Notes: generated from the sequence alone by a model not told the origin. A stretch of DNA of 64,000 nt from an uncultured Leptolyngbyaceae cyanobacterium (GCA_938023035.1 CALIDI010000007.1:1-64000); one strand, 5' to 3'; shown: positions 9,974 to 19,649, counted from the stretch's first letter. Numbers and translations are program-made.

Positions 9974-12316
9974 ATGTCTAACCTCACTCGCAGAAAGCTG
10001 CTGGTTTTTTTTGGGAGCAGTGCTGCCGCCGCCGCTTTAGCACCCACTGTTGGTAACAAGCTTTTTGGTGATATTGCCGAAGCAAACCAGCCCTTGGGTC
10101 TGACCCCTGTGCGTCTGCCCCACCCGATGTCAATCTACCGCGAATATCCTAGCTACATGCCCACAGGCATCGGCCAAGGCCGGACAATGCCTGCGGTGGC
10201 TGACCCCAGCCTGCCTGAATATCGGGTGCTAGATGATATGGTTGTGCCTCCCGAGTACGAGCGCTATGTGATTGTGCGCTGGGGAGATCGCGTTTTTCCA
10301 AATCCTGAAGAATATTTTGGTTTTAACTGCGATTACACCAGCTTTATCGCGATTTCTGGCAACACTGATGGCTATTTGACCGTTAACCACGAGTACAATA
10401 GCTACCCCATGTCTTTTCTCACTCCTGAAACTCCCAGGGATTTGAGAGACTTTCCAGAGGCTGGGCCACTGGTGATTCCTGGATTCCCAACTGAGCGTGG
10501 CCCAGAGCTGTTGGGTGAGTTTATGTACAACATGGGCATTTCAGTCGTGCGGATTCGTAAGAATGCCTCTGGCCGCTTTGTGGTTGTTCGCGATGCCAAG
10601 AACCGTCGTTTACATGGTCTATCGGGTTTGGGTATCAATGCGCAACGGAGCGATGCCTACAGAACGGTGACATCCTGGGGGCGCAAGAGCTATCAACAGG
10701 GCGACCAAAACTACCTTATTGGTACTGGCCCAGCCGCTACTGAAGTGTTTGAGCGGGTCAACTCCGATGGTTTAGGTAACCGCATTATTGGTACTGCCTA
10801 CAACTGCTCTGGTGGCGACACCCCCTGGGGTACCGTGCTGACCGCTGAAGAAAACTTCCAGGCCAGTCCTGCTTTCTTTGTCGGTGTGCAGGAAGCTGTG
10901 AAACCCGACGGTTCTCAAATCGGTTATATCAGTGGCACCCCTGGTGAAGCTTTTGGTCTGGTGGGTGAGAAGTATGGTTGGATGGCTGAGATCGATCCTA
11001 AAGACCCCACATGGCGAGGGCGTAAGCATTCCTGGTTGGGTCGCTTCCGCCATGAAAATATTGCTCTTCGGGTTGAAGAAGGGAAGAAACTGGTGGGCTA
11101 CCTAGGGTGCGATCGCCGCGGTGGTCACACCTGGAAGTTTGTCAGCACGGGTGTTTACCGCCGTGCAGCGGGTCGGGGCAATAGCGCTCTGTTTGAATCT
11201 GGTATCCTCTATGTGGCACGTTATAACCCCAACGGTACTGGCACATGGGTTCCTCTGCTGCTGACGACACCTACAAACCCAATTCCTCCGAGTGTACTGG
11301 CCTCTCAAGAAATCGCTGCCCTGGGTACTGCCCAGCAGAATGGTCGGATTCGTCTGCCGCGCCGCAACGGGATTGCCGGACAAACAGTAGATGGGGGCTT
11401 GTTTAACCTAGACACCACAAACGAAGCAACCGCTCTGCCTGATTACCAGGGTAAAACTCTGGCCGACTTCTATCAAACCCAGGGTGCGGTGTTGGTCGAT
11501 GCCTTCTTGGCTGCCAACTTGGTGGGTGGTACGCCCACGGCCCGTCCGGAAGATTTGGAAGTCAACCCCCGCAACCCCCGTGAGGTATTCATTGCTTACA
11601 CCGATGGTGCTCCTGGTAGCGACGGTTATCCTGATTCGCGCATCTTCCAGGTGTCGAAGCTCAGCACTGCCGTTAATGCAACTCAGCAATCTGGTGGTCT
11701 CTACAAAATCATTGAAGATAGTGCAGACAGTACCGGTACCACCTTCCGTTGGACTAACTTCCTCCAGGGAGGGGAAGATGGGAGTGAAGGCGGTGCGGGT
11801 TTCGCTAACCTGGATAACCTGGCCTTTGACCCCCAAGGTAATATCTGGGGTGTGACGGATATGTCCACCAACCTGCAGAACGGTATCAATGTTGGTGCAA
11901 CGGCTAATCAAGTGCCGATTGACCATACCCGGGCCGGTAATGTTTCTAGCTTTGTTGGGGTCTTTGGTAACAACTGGATGTTTTACGTGCCGCTGCAAGG
12001 GCCAAATGCTGGTAAGGTGGTGCCCTTTGCCTATGGGCCTCCACGCTGTGAAATAACTGGGCCAACTTTTGTAAATGACACTCTGATCGTCGCGGTGCAA
12101 CACCCCAGTGAGGGTTGTCCCTTTACACCGAACCCAATTGTTAGCCGCGATATTGAGATGCTAAAGCTGGACGGCAGTCTGTTTATCCAGAAGCGCTCAG
12201 TACCACGGGGTAGCAACTGGCCTAGCAACATTCAGGGCAACCCGCTGGGTGTACCCCGCCCATCGGTGATTGGGATTCGCCGCAAGCGCCCCAACCCTAA
12301 CGGTCGATTTGTCTAG
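9974..12316 (+). CDS. phoX: PhoX-family (DUF839) alkaline phosphatase, Tat-exported
   Basis: This 780-aa protein starts with a twin-arginine signal (TRRKLLVFFGSSAAAAA, residues 5-21), so it is folded in the cytoplasm and exported by Tat. The rest is a PhoX/DUF839 beta-propeller, with typical segments such as GTVLTAEENF, KHSWLGRFRHENIAL and DNLAFDPQGNIWGVTD. PhoX enzymes carry calcium and iron cofactors and release phosphate from organic esters outside the cytoplasm. The family is often shorter, and cyanobacterial members can be of this size. A Pho-box-like array lies upstream, a strong terminator downstream, and a second exported phosphatase gene nearby. Confidence 0.9.
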   Translation: MSNLTRRKLLVFFGSSAAAAALAPTVGNKLFGDIAEANQPLGLTPVRLPHPMSIYREYPSYMPTGIGQGRTMPAVADPSLPEYRVLDDMVVPPEYERYVIVRWGDRVFPNPEEYFGFNCDYTSFIAISGNTDGYLTVNHEYNSYPMSFLTPETPRDLRDFPEAGPLVIPGFPTERGPELLGEFMYNMGISVVRIRKNASGRFVVVRDAKNRRLHGLSGLGINAQRSDAYRTVTSWGRKSYQQGDQNYLIGTGPAATEVFERVNSDGLGNRIIGTAYNCSGGDTPWGTVLTAEENFQASPAFFVGVQEAVKPDGSQIGYISGTPGEAFGLVGEKYGWMAEIDPKDPTWRGRKHSWLGRFRHENIALRVEEGKKLVGYLGCDRRGGHTWKFVSTGVYRRAAGRGNSALFESGILYVARYNPNGTGTWVPLLLTTPTNPIPPSVLASQEIAALGTAQQNGRIRLPRRNGIAGQTVDGGLFNLDTTNEATALPDYQGKTLADFYQTQGAVLVDAFLAANLVGGTPTARPEDLEVNPRNPREVFIAYTDGAPGSDGYPDSRIFQVSKLSTAVNATQQSGGLYKIIEDSADSTGTTFRWTNFLQGGEDGSEGGAGFANLDNLAFDPQGNIWGVTDMSTNLQNGINVGATANQVPIDHTRAGNVSSFVGVFGNNWMFYVPLQGPNAGKVVPFAYGPPRCEITGPTFVNDTLIVAVQHPSEGCPFTPNPIVSRDIEMLKLDGSLFIQKRSVPRGSNWPSNIQGNPLGVPRPSVIGIRRKRPNPNGRFV

Positions 12317-12333
12317 AGTTTGTGTTGCTTGTC

Positions 12334-12358
12334 GGGGGGCAGGATTGCCCCCCTTTCT
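12334..12358 (+). terminator. Rho-independent terminator after phoX
   Basis: GGGGGGCA and TGCCCCCC form a perfect 8-bp GC-rich stem around the loop GGAT, followed by TTT. It begins 18 bases after the phoX stop codon. Confidence 0.85.
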
Positions 12359-12486
12359 AACCCCTCCTTTCTAGAAAAAGTGGTTGAAAGGCAACTCACC
12401 CTTTTCATACAACCCTGTTGCTCACGTTTTGAACCCCCTCTTAAAACATGAGCGATCGCCTTTAGTTTATTCTTGGAGGACATTGC

Positions 12487-13020
12487 GTGCTTGCTCAACT
12501 TCGTAACCTGTTAACCGTCGGTGCTACGGCTGCGATCGCAGCAATTGTGATTGCGGCTCCGGCGCAGGCTTTCAACATTAGCTTTAGATTCTCATTTTTA
12601 GATGCAGACGAAGACCCTAGGAATGACCCGGCTCTTCTGGGTTTTTTCGTCGCAGAAGATGCGAACAATAACGCCCGTCTCGACTTTGAGGAAATAACTG
12701 CTTTTGCGGCGGCCTTTACCGATCTGGGTGAGTCAGTTTCCTGGAGTTTGGCGGATTTGTCTTCAGAGAGCTTCTATGTCTCCCCTGATGACTACTTTCT
12801 AGCTGCTACTAGCGGTCTCAACAGCTTCCGTAGCAATAGCTTGTTTGCGGTCGGCGGCCCGGTCGCTGCATCGACTGAGGTAGAAGCTGGCTTTACCTAT
12901 TTCGATGCTTCGCCCCTTGCCTTTCATCCGCCTGTGGCAGTACCTGAGCCTACGACCATGGTGGGTCTTGCTTTAGCAGGAGCGGGTTTGACCGCTGCTC
13001 GTCGTCGTAAGCAGGCTTAG
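12487..13020 (+). CDS. PEP-CTERM exported protein
   Basis: This 177-aa protein begins at a GTG preceded by GGAGGA seven bases upstream. An N-terminal signal peptide ends near APAQAF (residue 28). The mature part is acidic and has no known domain. The C-terminus carries the PEP-CTERM sorting signal: VPEPTTM, a hydrophobic helix, then the basic ARRRKQA. Such proteins are cut and sorted by an exosortase in the inner membrane, and none is encoded in this window. It lies 170 bp after phoX, beyond a terminator, and has its own terminator. Confidence 0.85.
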   Translation: MLAQLRNLLTVGATAAIAAIVIAAPAQAFNISFRFSFLDADEDPRNDPALLGFFVAEDANNNARLDFEEITAFAAAFTDLGESVSWSLADLSSESFYVSPDDYFLAATSGLNSFRSNSLFAVGGPVAASTEVEAGFTYFDASPLAFHPPVAVPEPTTMVGLALAGAGLTAARRRKQA

Positions 13021-13083
13021 TTAGGTTGATCTCACACCTGGAAAGTCAGCAGGCAGAGTTCTTCCTGTTTGATTGAGCGACCG

Positions 13084-13116
13084 ACCTGTGCTGAAACATC
13101 AGTGCAGGTTTTTTTG
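13084..13116 (+). terminator. Terminator after the PEP-CTERM gene
   Basis: ACCTGTGCTGA and TCAGTGCAGGT pair over 11 positions, two of them G-U, around the loop AACA, followed by a run of seven T. Confidence 0.8.
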
Positions 13117-13228
13117 TGATAAAAATCTACCTGAGGCGATCGCCCAGCCACAGACGTATCAAGCCATATCCTTTTTGATTGGGATAAGGCATACTATTCG
13201 CGTAAGACTTCTATTGCCGTTACCAATA

Positions 13229-13314
13229 TTTCTCATAGCGACAGTGAGGCAGAAAAGCCTAGTCAACATTCGTGGTTGAGCACTTGGGCTTGTCTTAAGC
13301 TTTCTGACCAAAGC
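13229..13314 (+). repeat. Second copy of the 9.4-kb remnant
   Basis: This segment aligns with 9416-9504, sharing GCGACAG...CAGAAA, GGTTGAGCACTTGG, TTGTCTTAA and GCTTTCTGA with small indels. In frame it gives FLIATVRQK, matching FLMATARQK of the other copy. Both are decayed, and they flank the phoX/PEP-CTERM pair on either side in the same orientation. The rest of 13117-13556 shows no gene. Confidence 0.5.
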
Positions 13315-13556
13315 TATCTACGCTCCTCTCCTACCTTGGGAGAAAAAGTGAGGGGGTTAGACGAAAGCGGCTCCTCTTTAGGATGGGGTGATGAAAAGTG
13401 TGGGGTGATGCAAGTCGGATACTCCTAAACCCTTGCTTATGGTTCAATCGGCTGACCTACCGATGCGTCTTAGAGAGCTATGTTCGTTGATTTCTTACGA
13501 TTTCAACCTGAGTCATTTCTAAATCGCCCTGTTCTCATGCGCGATTGCCCTTTCCT

Positions 13557-14624
13557 ATGAAGAAGTCCCTCAGGCGCATTATTGGTGGAGCGCTATTTTT
13601 CATCTTGATTCTGATGATTTCAACAGCCGGCTACATGGTAGCAGGTTGGAGTTTTTTAGACGCTGTTTACCAGGTTGTTATTACAGTATTTGGAGTGGGC
13701 TTTGGTGAAATTCGCGAAATGACGCCAGGCTTACGTGTTTTTACCATGTTTGTGATTATCTCTGGTTATACCGTCGTTGGTTATATCGTCGGGTCATTTT
13801 TGCAGTTGATCACCGAAGGTGAGATTCGCAGAGCAATGGGAGCAAGGCGCATGGAACGAGAAATTCAAACCTTAAAGGCCCACACGATTATTTGTGGATT
13901 TGGGCGGATGGGGCAGGTGTTAGCCCGCAAACTGCAAGACAATAAACATGCGTTTGTGATTATTGATAACAGTAGCGATCGCGTCGAGATGGCAGAGGCT
14001 TTGGGTTATCTGGTGCGCCATGGGAGTGCCACGGATGAGTCGGTGTTAGAAGCCGCAGGTATTGCCAGAGCTAGAACTTTGGCAACCGCCTTACCCGACG
14101 ATGCCGTGAATGTATTTATCACCCTAACAGCCCGCAGCATGAACCCGAATCTCACCATTCTGGCGCGAGGTGAGTTTCCTTCAACAGAAAAAAAACTACG
14201 CCAGGCGGGTGCCGATTATGTGGTGTTACCGGCAGAAATTGGGGCCTTGCGCATGTCCCACATCATTGCCCATCCGGCAGCGCTGGATATTTTTGAGCGT
14301 AATAATGGCGGCAGTAGCCTGACGGAATTGCTGGCCCAAATTGAGATTCAACTAGATGAGCTAATCATTACCCCCGATTCGGATCTGGCTGGTACCAGCA
14401 TTGGCAGTATTCGTATTCAGGGCGATCGCAACTTTATTATCGTGGCCGTGCGACGAGCTGACGGAGAGCTAATCATGCGTCCTAGCGGCGAGGTGTTTCT
14501 GCATGAAGGAGATACCGTAATTCTGATGGGGCCGCGTGGCTCGATTCCTAAGTTTGCAGCAATGCATAACCTCAGCCGGCAGATGCAGTATCGCGGGGCA
14601 CGCAATCGAAATCGCCTTCAGTAG
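13557..14624 (+). CDS. Ion channel with RCK (TrkA-N/TrkA-C) domains
   Basis: This 355-aa protein has two membrane helices around a pore loop, then a regulator-of-K-conductance module. The pore reads TVFGVGFGE (about residues 43-51) where canonical K+ channels have TVGYGD. The TrkA-N domain starts HTIICGFGRMGQVLARKL, a Rossmann nucleotide-binding motif, and a TrkA-C domain ends the protein. It probably conducts K+ across the plasma membrane under ligand control. I use the ATG at 13557; a TTG at 13545 would add four residues. Confidence 0.85.
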   Translation: MKKSLRRIIGGALFFILILMISTAGYMVAGWSFLDAVYQVVITVFGVGFGEIREMTPGLRVFTMFVIISGYTVVGYIVGSFLQLITEGEIRRAMGARRMEREIQTLKAHTIICGFGRMGQVLARKLQDNKHAFVIIDNSSDRVEMAEALGYLVRHGSATDESVLEAAGIARARTLATALPDDAVNVFITLTARSMNPNLTILARGEFPSTEKKLRQAGADYVVLPAEIGALRMSHIIAHPAALDIFERNNGGSSLTELLAQIEIQLDELIITPDSDLAGTSIGSIRIQGDRNFIIVAVRRADGELIMRPSGEVFLHEGDTVILMGPRGSIPKFAAMHNLSRQMQYRGARNRNRLQ

Positions 14625-14796
14625 CTCAACCTATAGCCATCACCACCTAATTGAGGAAGGAGTGCAGGGGTGTGACCCCAATGGCCTCAGCCACCGGGCG
14701 ATTTCACATGAGCGGGCACTCTATTTGGACTCAGTGGTTGGACTCAGTGGCAGTGCATAACTTGCCCTGATAAGCGTGAACAAGCAGTGAACTGCC

Positions 14797-16590
14797 CTAT
14801 AAAGAAAACTGGTCAAATTTAATCACGCCCTGATCAGGCTGGCGCGTATCAAACCGGTAGCTGCTAACAAGGCCTGTGCCCGTATCCAAAATACTGAAGA
14901 CCGTGATGTCGTTGCTAGCCACGTAGGCTAGGGGTTGCCCCGCGTCATCCAGCAGCGGGGCGATCGTGGGTATCACTGCGGCTAGCCCGTAGGGATTGCC
15001 CTCAGCAGCGTAGTTGCGCTGATCGTAGCGCGCATCTTGATCCTGGGGCACATCCCGGCGTTTGCCGTTAATGTAGGCCCCATAGGAGTTGCCCACATTC
15101 GATGTTTCCAAAAAGTGGGTGCCTGCCGGGCTAACAAACCGATTCCATAGATGGGAATGGCCATAGAAAACCAGATTAGTCCCAGCTTTTTCTAAGAGGG
15201 GCAGCAGATCCCGAATAATGTAGTTATTTTGCTTGGGATACTCGTACCGCAGGCTCACATTGCCCGCCTCATCGGTTTCGTAGATGGCTACTGGATCGGT
15301 GTAAGGAGGAATGCTATTCTCCCCCAAAGAGTGGGGAGGATGGTGAAACATCACGACTTTATACCGGGCCTGCTGCCACTCTGGGTGCTGTAGCTCTTGC
15401 TCTAGCCACTGATATTGAGGACTGCCTTTGTCAATCGGCTCAAAAATATGTTGCCCATGGCCCCATTCCAAGAGATTTTGCGCCTGCACATCGTCTTCTC
15501 GCTCGCGATATTTACCCTGAACGTGGGGAGCCAAGCTGGGCGATCGCCAAATATGCGTGATGTAGAGCACAATGAGGCGCATATCCCCAAAGCTCACTGA
15601 GTAGTAGCGTTGCCCTCCCGATGGGCTTTGGGGTAGGGTAAACAGCTCTTCATAAGTATCGGTATTAAAGGAATGATCCTTCAGCCACTGCGGATCAATA
15701 GGATGCTGCCGTTGAATCGTCGATGCATCCTGATCGTTGTAGGCAACGCCCTTCTCCCTGTAGTAGTAAGGAATCGCCACCTGGCGCGGCACGGCGCTGT
15801 TGTATTGCTGATTCAAGCTTAGCTCTTGCGCCCGCCGCCCCATTACTTCGTGGTTGCCGATTGCCGTATACATCGGTGCATTTTGAATAATCGCGGCTCC
15901 GCGATATAGCGTTTTTTGGCTATTCTTCTCCAGGGTGTAATGGGCGCGCCCCTGCAAAGCCGGAAAAAAAGCTCCGCCATTCATCTCATCAAACCATTCC
16001 GATGCGCGATCTGGGACATTAACCAGATCTCCAGCAAACAAAACAAGATCCACCAGCCCGACGGTCTCCATCACCTTTTGCAGATTCGCTGCCACCATTG
16101 GCTTGAGCTGGTGATCAGAGGTGAGTAAAATTTTCACGGGTTGGCCGCGGCTAGGGGCCGCCGCCAGGTGATAAACCGCGCTCCGAACCATCGCATGATC
16201 CGCTCGTTCGCTCGTCACATAATAGGGTAGGCGTTGCCCCGGATTCAGGCCTGCTATCATCGCTTCATGTCGCCAAACTGGGCGAGGAGTCACTCCCTGC
16301 GGCGGATGAAGAATGGGTGATGCTGCATCTTCAGCGGTACGAGTGAGCTGGCGTGTCGTTGCGATCGCCACCTGCTCTAGACTTTGACCATAACGAACAG
16401 TGTGCCGTTTGCCTGCAAACTCCGTCAACCAAACCACCCGTACTGATGTCGGGGTTGGTAACTGCAAAAACGGATCGGTGAGTAATTGGGGTGGGGCTAC
16501 CATCGCACGCACCTTAGGCGCCAGGCGGAGGGCAAGGGGAAACGCTAGTGCTCCCAACAGCAGACGGCGACGGGTCAGAAGCCATGGCAT
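14797..16590 (-). CDS. Tat-exported metallophosphoesterase
   Basis: This 597-aa protein begins with a twin-arginine signal (LTRRRLLLGALAFPLAL). A fibronectin-like N domain of the purple-acid-phosphatase type follows (about 35-150). The calcineurin-like metal site is marked by TSDHQ, AGDLVN, GNHE, HHPPH and GHSHLW. It likely hydrolyses phosphomonoesters or diesters outside the cytoplasm. Its position a few genes from PhoX suggests phosphate acquisition, but I see no Pho box directly upstream. The gene lies 54 bp downstream of lepB on the same strand. Confidence 0.88.
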   Translation of the reverse strand: MPWLLTRRRLLLGALAFPLALRLAPKVRAMVAPPQLLTDPFLQLPTPTSVRVVWLTEFAGKRHTVRYGQSLEQVAIATTRQLTRTAEDAASPILHPPQGVTPRPVWRHEAMIAGLNPGQRLPYYVTSERADHAMVRSAVYHLAAAPSRGQPVKILLTSDHQLKPMVAANLQKVMETVGLVDLVLFAGDLVNVPDRASEWFDEMNGGAFFPALQGRAHYTLEKNSQKTLYRGAAIIQNAPMYTAIGNHEVMGRRAQELSLNQQYNSAVPRQVAIPYYYREKGVAYNDQDASTIQRQHPIDPQWLKDHSFNTDTYEELFTLPQSPSGGQRYYSVSFGDMRLIVLYITHIWRSPSLAPHVQGKYREREDDVQAQNLLEWGHGQHIFEPIDKGSPQYQWLEQELQHPEWQQARYKVVMFHHPPHSLGENSIPPYTDPVAIYETDEAGNVSLRYEYPKQNNYIIRDLLPLLEKAGTNLVFYGHSHLWNRFVSPAGTHFLETSNVGNSYGAYINGKRRDVPQDQDARYDQRNYAAEGNPYGLAAVIPTIAPLLDDAGQPLAYVASNDITVFSILDTGTGLVSSYRFDTRQPDQGVIKFDQFSL

Positions 16591-16644
16591 GACCGGCGTT
16601 TATGAGAGGTGATACGAGAATACCCTATCTAGGTTAAGAAGGGA

Positions 16645-17229
16645 TTAGCGTATCCTCCCCAACCGAGTCAATGGAAAAAAGCGAAAACAGGCTCGGCCAA
16701 TCAGGTTGTCGCCAGGCAAAAAGCCCCATACATGGGAGTCATTACTGTTGTTGCGATTGTCACCCATGACGAAATAGTTGCCAGGAGGAATTTTTACTGG
16801 TGGCATCTGATAGTCGGGGGCTTCAGCGACGTAAGGCTCTTGCAGGGGGTGTTGATCAACCCAAACCTGGCGATCGCGCACTTCGATGAGCTGCCCTGGT
16901 AGACCAATGATCCGCTTAATAAAGGCTTGATCCCTAGCATAACCGCGCTCTTGCAGTTGGGGCGGTGGGTCAAACACAACAATATCGCCCGCTTGGGGCG
17001 AGTGCAACCGATAGGAAACCTTCTCGACGATCAGCCGATCTCCCACCAGTAAAGTGGGCACCATCGAGTCAGAGGGGATAAAGCGCGGCTCGGCTACAAA
17101 GGCACGGATCAAAAGCGCCAGCACTAGAGCGATCGCAATCACCTGCAAATTCTCGACCCAGACCCGCCAAGTCGGCTTAGGGGTTAGGGTTTTCGGAGTT
17201 TGTGAATCAGAAGCGGGATCAGAAGTCAT
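16645..17229 (-). CDS. lepB: Signal peptidase I
   Basis: This 194-aa protein cleaves signal peptides from exported proteins at the outer face of the plasma membrane. One N-terminal membrane helix (about 27-46) precedes the catalytic serine Ser55 in PSDSMVPTL. The general base is Lys105 in FIKRIIGLPG, and the conserved GDNRNNSNDSHVWG box follows. The length is usual for cyanobacterial LepB. It is 38 bp downstream of the MoaD/ThiS-like gene and upstream of the metallophosphoesterase, all on the minus strand. Confidence 0.95.
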   Translation of the reverse strand: MTSDPASDSQTPKTLTPKPTWRVWVENLQVIAIALVLALLIRAFVAEPRFIPSDSMVPTLLVGDRLIVEKVSYRLHSPQAGDIVVFDPPPQLQERGYARDQAFIKRIIGLPGQLIEVRDRQVWVDQHPLQEPYVAEAPDYQMPPVKIPPGNYFVMGDNRNNSNDSHVWGFLPGDNLIGRACFRFFPLTRLGRIR

Positions 17230-17267
17230 AGGGTTGATACGGGCAGGTCATCTAAACTCAATGCCCC

Positions 17268-17543
17268 TCAGCCTCCCGCAATCGCAGGCACAATGCTAAC
17301 CTCATCCCCCTCTTTGAGAGGCGTATTGCGCCCATCCAAAAAGCGAATATCTTCGCTATTGACATAAAAATTGACAAACCGACGTAACTCTCCCTGCTCA
17401 TCGCAGAGGCGGGCCTTAATCCCAGGACAACTACTTTCTAGATTATCCAGCAATTCGGCAATCGTAGCTCCCTGACACTCCAGCGTAGCCTGGTCGTTGG
17501 TCAGTTTTTGCAGGGGGGTTGGAATTAGGACTTTCACACTCAT
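17268..17543 (-). CDS. MoaD/ThiS-family ubiquitin-like sulfur carrier
   Basis: This 91-aa beta-grasp protein ends in the free Gly-Gly (IVPAIAGG) that is adenylated and thiocarboxylated in MoaD, ThiS and CysO. The typical [14 protein letters not shown] tail is intact. I start at the ATG at 17543 ([10 protein letters not shown]); a longer start at 17558 is possible. It follows thrC on the same strand, 257 bp downstream, and precedes lepB. The pairing with threonine synthase suggests a sulfur-carrier role linked to amino acid metabolism, as with CysO, but its partner is not proven. Confidence 0.85.
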   Translation of the reverse strand: MSVKVLIPTPLQKLTNDQATLECQGATIAELLDNLESSCPGIKARLCDEQGELRRFVNFYVNSEDIRFLDGRNTPLKEGDEVSIVPAIAGG

Positions 17544-17800
17544 GGAAACTTCAATCAATCACAAAAAAGTAAATACAGTCGATGAACGAACGAGTAAAGG
17601 ACAGATCCTGCTGGATGACTTAAAGCTATCAATCTGGCGATCGTGATTCTAACTCAGCTATCGTGCATCCTCTAAAGAGAGGTTCTCCGTTCACTGGCAT
17701 GTTAGGAGACGACAACCCTTCATCCACAATCAGCAACCAGACTGTGGACTACCCGATTGATCGCTAGTCTGCTCTATTTCTCATGTTTCATTCTCCCCCA

Positions 17801-19096
17801 TTAAACCAGCACTTGCTGCCACTCTAGCCGTTCCAACGTGCGAGAACGCTCCAGTGCCCGCTCAAAACTATCCAACTTTGGCTCAATGGTGAGAGGCTCA
17901 CCCACGTAACCCTGCACTGCCTCCTGGGTCTTCAGACCATTGCCCGTGATATAAACCACCGTCGTTTCATCGGGATGGATTTTACCGGCTTCCACCAGTT
18001 TCTTGAGCACAGCAATAGTAGTACCCCCGGCGGTTTCAGTAAAAATACCCTCTGTCTCGGCCAACAGCTTAATGCCATCCACAATCTCAGCATCGGTCAC
18101 AGCTTCAATATGCCCCTGGGTTTTGCGGGCAATGTCGAGGGCATACACCCCATCGGCTGGATTCCCGATGGCGATCGACTTCGCAATCGTATTGGGCTTC
18201 ACAGGTGCAATAAAGTCCCGCCCTTCCTGAAAGGCCTGAGCAATGGGTGAACACCCCTCAGCCTGGGCACCACTAAAACGAACGGCCCTATCTTCCACAA
18301 GCCCCACTTCTACAAATTCCCGGAATCCCTTGTAGATCTTGGTAAAGAGAGAACCCGATGCCAGGGGTGCCACAATATGATCAGGCAGTTGCCAGCCTAG
18401 TTGCTCAGCTACTTCATAGCCCAGTGTTTTCGAGCCTTCTGAGTAGTAGGGCCGCAGGTTAATGTTGACAAAGCCCCACCCATGGGTATTCGCCACCTCA
18501 GAACAAAGGCGATTCACCTGATCGTAGTTGCCCTGTACGGCCATCACCGTCGGGCTGTAAATCAGAGTACCCATGACTTTACCTGCTTCCAGATCAGCCG
18601 GAATAAACACGCAGCAGTCGAGACCGGCATGGGCGGCGATCGCCGCTGTAGAATTGGCCAGGTTGCCCGTACTGGCGCAAGACACCGTTGAGAAGCCCAA
18701 CTCCCGCGCCCGCGTCAGGGCCACCGACACCACCCGATCCTTAAAGCTCAGAGTGGGCATATTGACCGCATCATTCTTAATGTAGAGCCGATGCAGCCCC
18801 AGCCGTCGGGCCAACCGGTTAGCCTGCACCAGTGGGGTCACCCCCGTACCGACATCGATGGGCTGCTCACTGGTCACTGGCAAAAACTCCCGATACCGCC
18901 AGATTGAGTGTGGCCCAGCCTGAATCTTTTCCCGACTAACCCGCTGGCGAATCGCAGAGTAGTCATAGGCAACCTCTAGAGGCCCAAAACATAACTCACA
19001 TACATGAATCGCCTGAGCTTCATACTCAGCGCCGCACTCTTTACACTTGAGCGCTCGGAAAGTGGCTTGCGTTTTCGGTTGGGTGGCAACAGTCAT
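17801..19096 (-). CDS. thrC: Threonine synthase
   Basis: This 431-aa PLP enzyme converts O-phosphohomoserine to threonine. An N-terminal zinc-ribbon-like motif has Cys18, Cys21, Cys33 and Cys36, as in other cyanobacterial and plant-type enzymes. The PLP lysine is Lys119 in LSFKDR. Further fold type II motifs are STGNLANSTAA and the glycine-rich GNPADG region. Length and layout are complete. It heads a minus-strand series with the MoaD-like gene, lepB and the metallophosphoesterase. Confidence 0.95.
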   Translation of the reverse strand: MTVATQPKTQATFRALKCKECGAEYEAQAIHVCELCFGPLEVAYDYSAIRQRVSREKIQAGPHSIWRYREFLPVTSEQPIDVGTGVTPLVQANRLARRLGLHRLYIKNDAVNMPTLSFKDRVVSVALTRARELGFSTVSCASTGNLANSTAAIAAHAGLDCCVFIPADLEAGKVMGTLIYSPTVMAVQGNYDQVNRLCSEVANTHGWGFVNINLRPYYSEGSKTLGYEVAEQLGWQLPDHIVAPLASGSLFTKIYKGFREFVEVGLVEDRAVRFSGAQAEGCSPIAQAFQEGRDFIAPVKPNTIAKSIAIGNPADGVYALDIARKTQGHIEAVTDAEIVDGIKLLAETEGIFTETAGGTTIAVLKKLVEAGKIHPDETTVVYITGNGLKTQEAVQGYVGEPLTIEPKLDSFERALERSRTLERLEWQQVLV

Positions 19097-19649
19097 GGCT
19101 GAATCTCGCGGTAGGGATGGGTGAGGAAAGGGTAGAAAACCGTGATTTTTTTAGATTCCTAGATAAGTGGGCCGATAGTAACACGGGCAAAATTCCTCGT
19201 CAAACATAGCCGACTCTTTTTGTCGGGATTTGAATTTTCGCCGCAAAGTAAGGCGGTCGTTCTGACGAACTGTCAGCAAAGAAGAGTGGGGGCTGCCCCC
19301 AGGCAGGGGATTCCACCCCCTCCACCCCTGAAATCAGCTTCAATTTAATTGTGTCGAGCTACTGAATAGAAAAAACGAATGCGATTTAGCTCGTAGGCTT
19401 GAAAGTCTTCCAAATCCTTTCTTCTGCAAGAGGCGGTGAGCAGCTTTCCGATCAAAAGCACCCCATCGGGGGTATGGGCATTTTGTCAACACGATTGTTA
19501 TACTTTGTTACACGCATCTGTTGATTGCCCCTAAGTCGTTGGGAACAATTTAGGGAACTCGCGATCGCTAGACGTAGCAAGTCATACTTTTAGACCTCTG
19601 AAAGAATGGCATCGTAAATTCACTACTCTCTCACAGTAAGGAGATGTCT
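19097..19649. other. Intergenic region between thrC and nblA
   Basis: Divergent promoters of thrC and the nblA pair should lie here. The only specific signal I see is the NtcA-type site at 19574-19587. No gene or structured RNA is evident. Confidence 0.45.
19574..19587 (+). promoter_or_regulatory. Candidate NtcA site upstream of nblA
   Basis: GTAGCAAGTCATAC is an exact GTA-N8-TAC match to the NtcA consensus. It ends 62 bases upstream of the first nblA start. A TAAATT that could serve as -10 begins 27 bases downstream, slightly further than the usual 22-23. Nitrogen-starvation induction of nblA by NtcA is established in other cyanobacteria. Confidence 0.55.

Noticed and set aside
11408-12103. 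231-codon open frame on the minus strand inside phoX
   Set aside because: It is a shadow of phoX in the opposite strand: no ribosome site, no recognisable motif, and phoX is clearly the coding strand.
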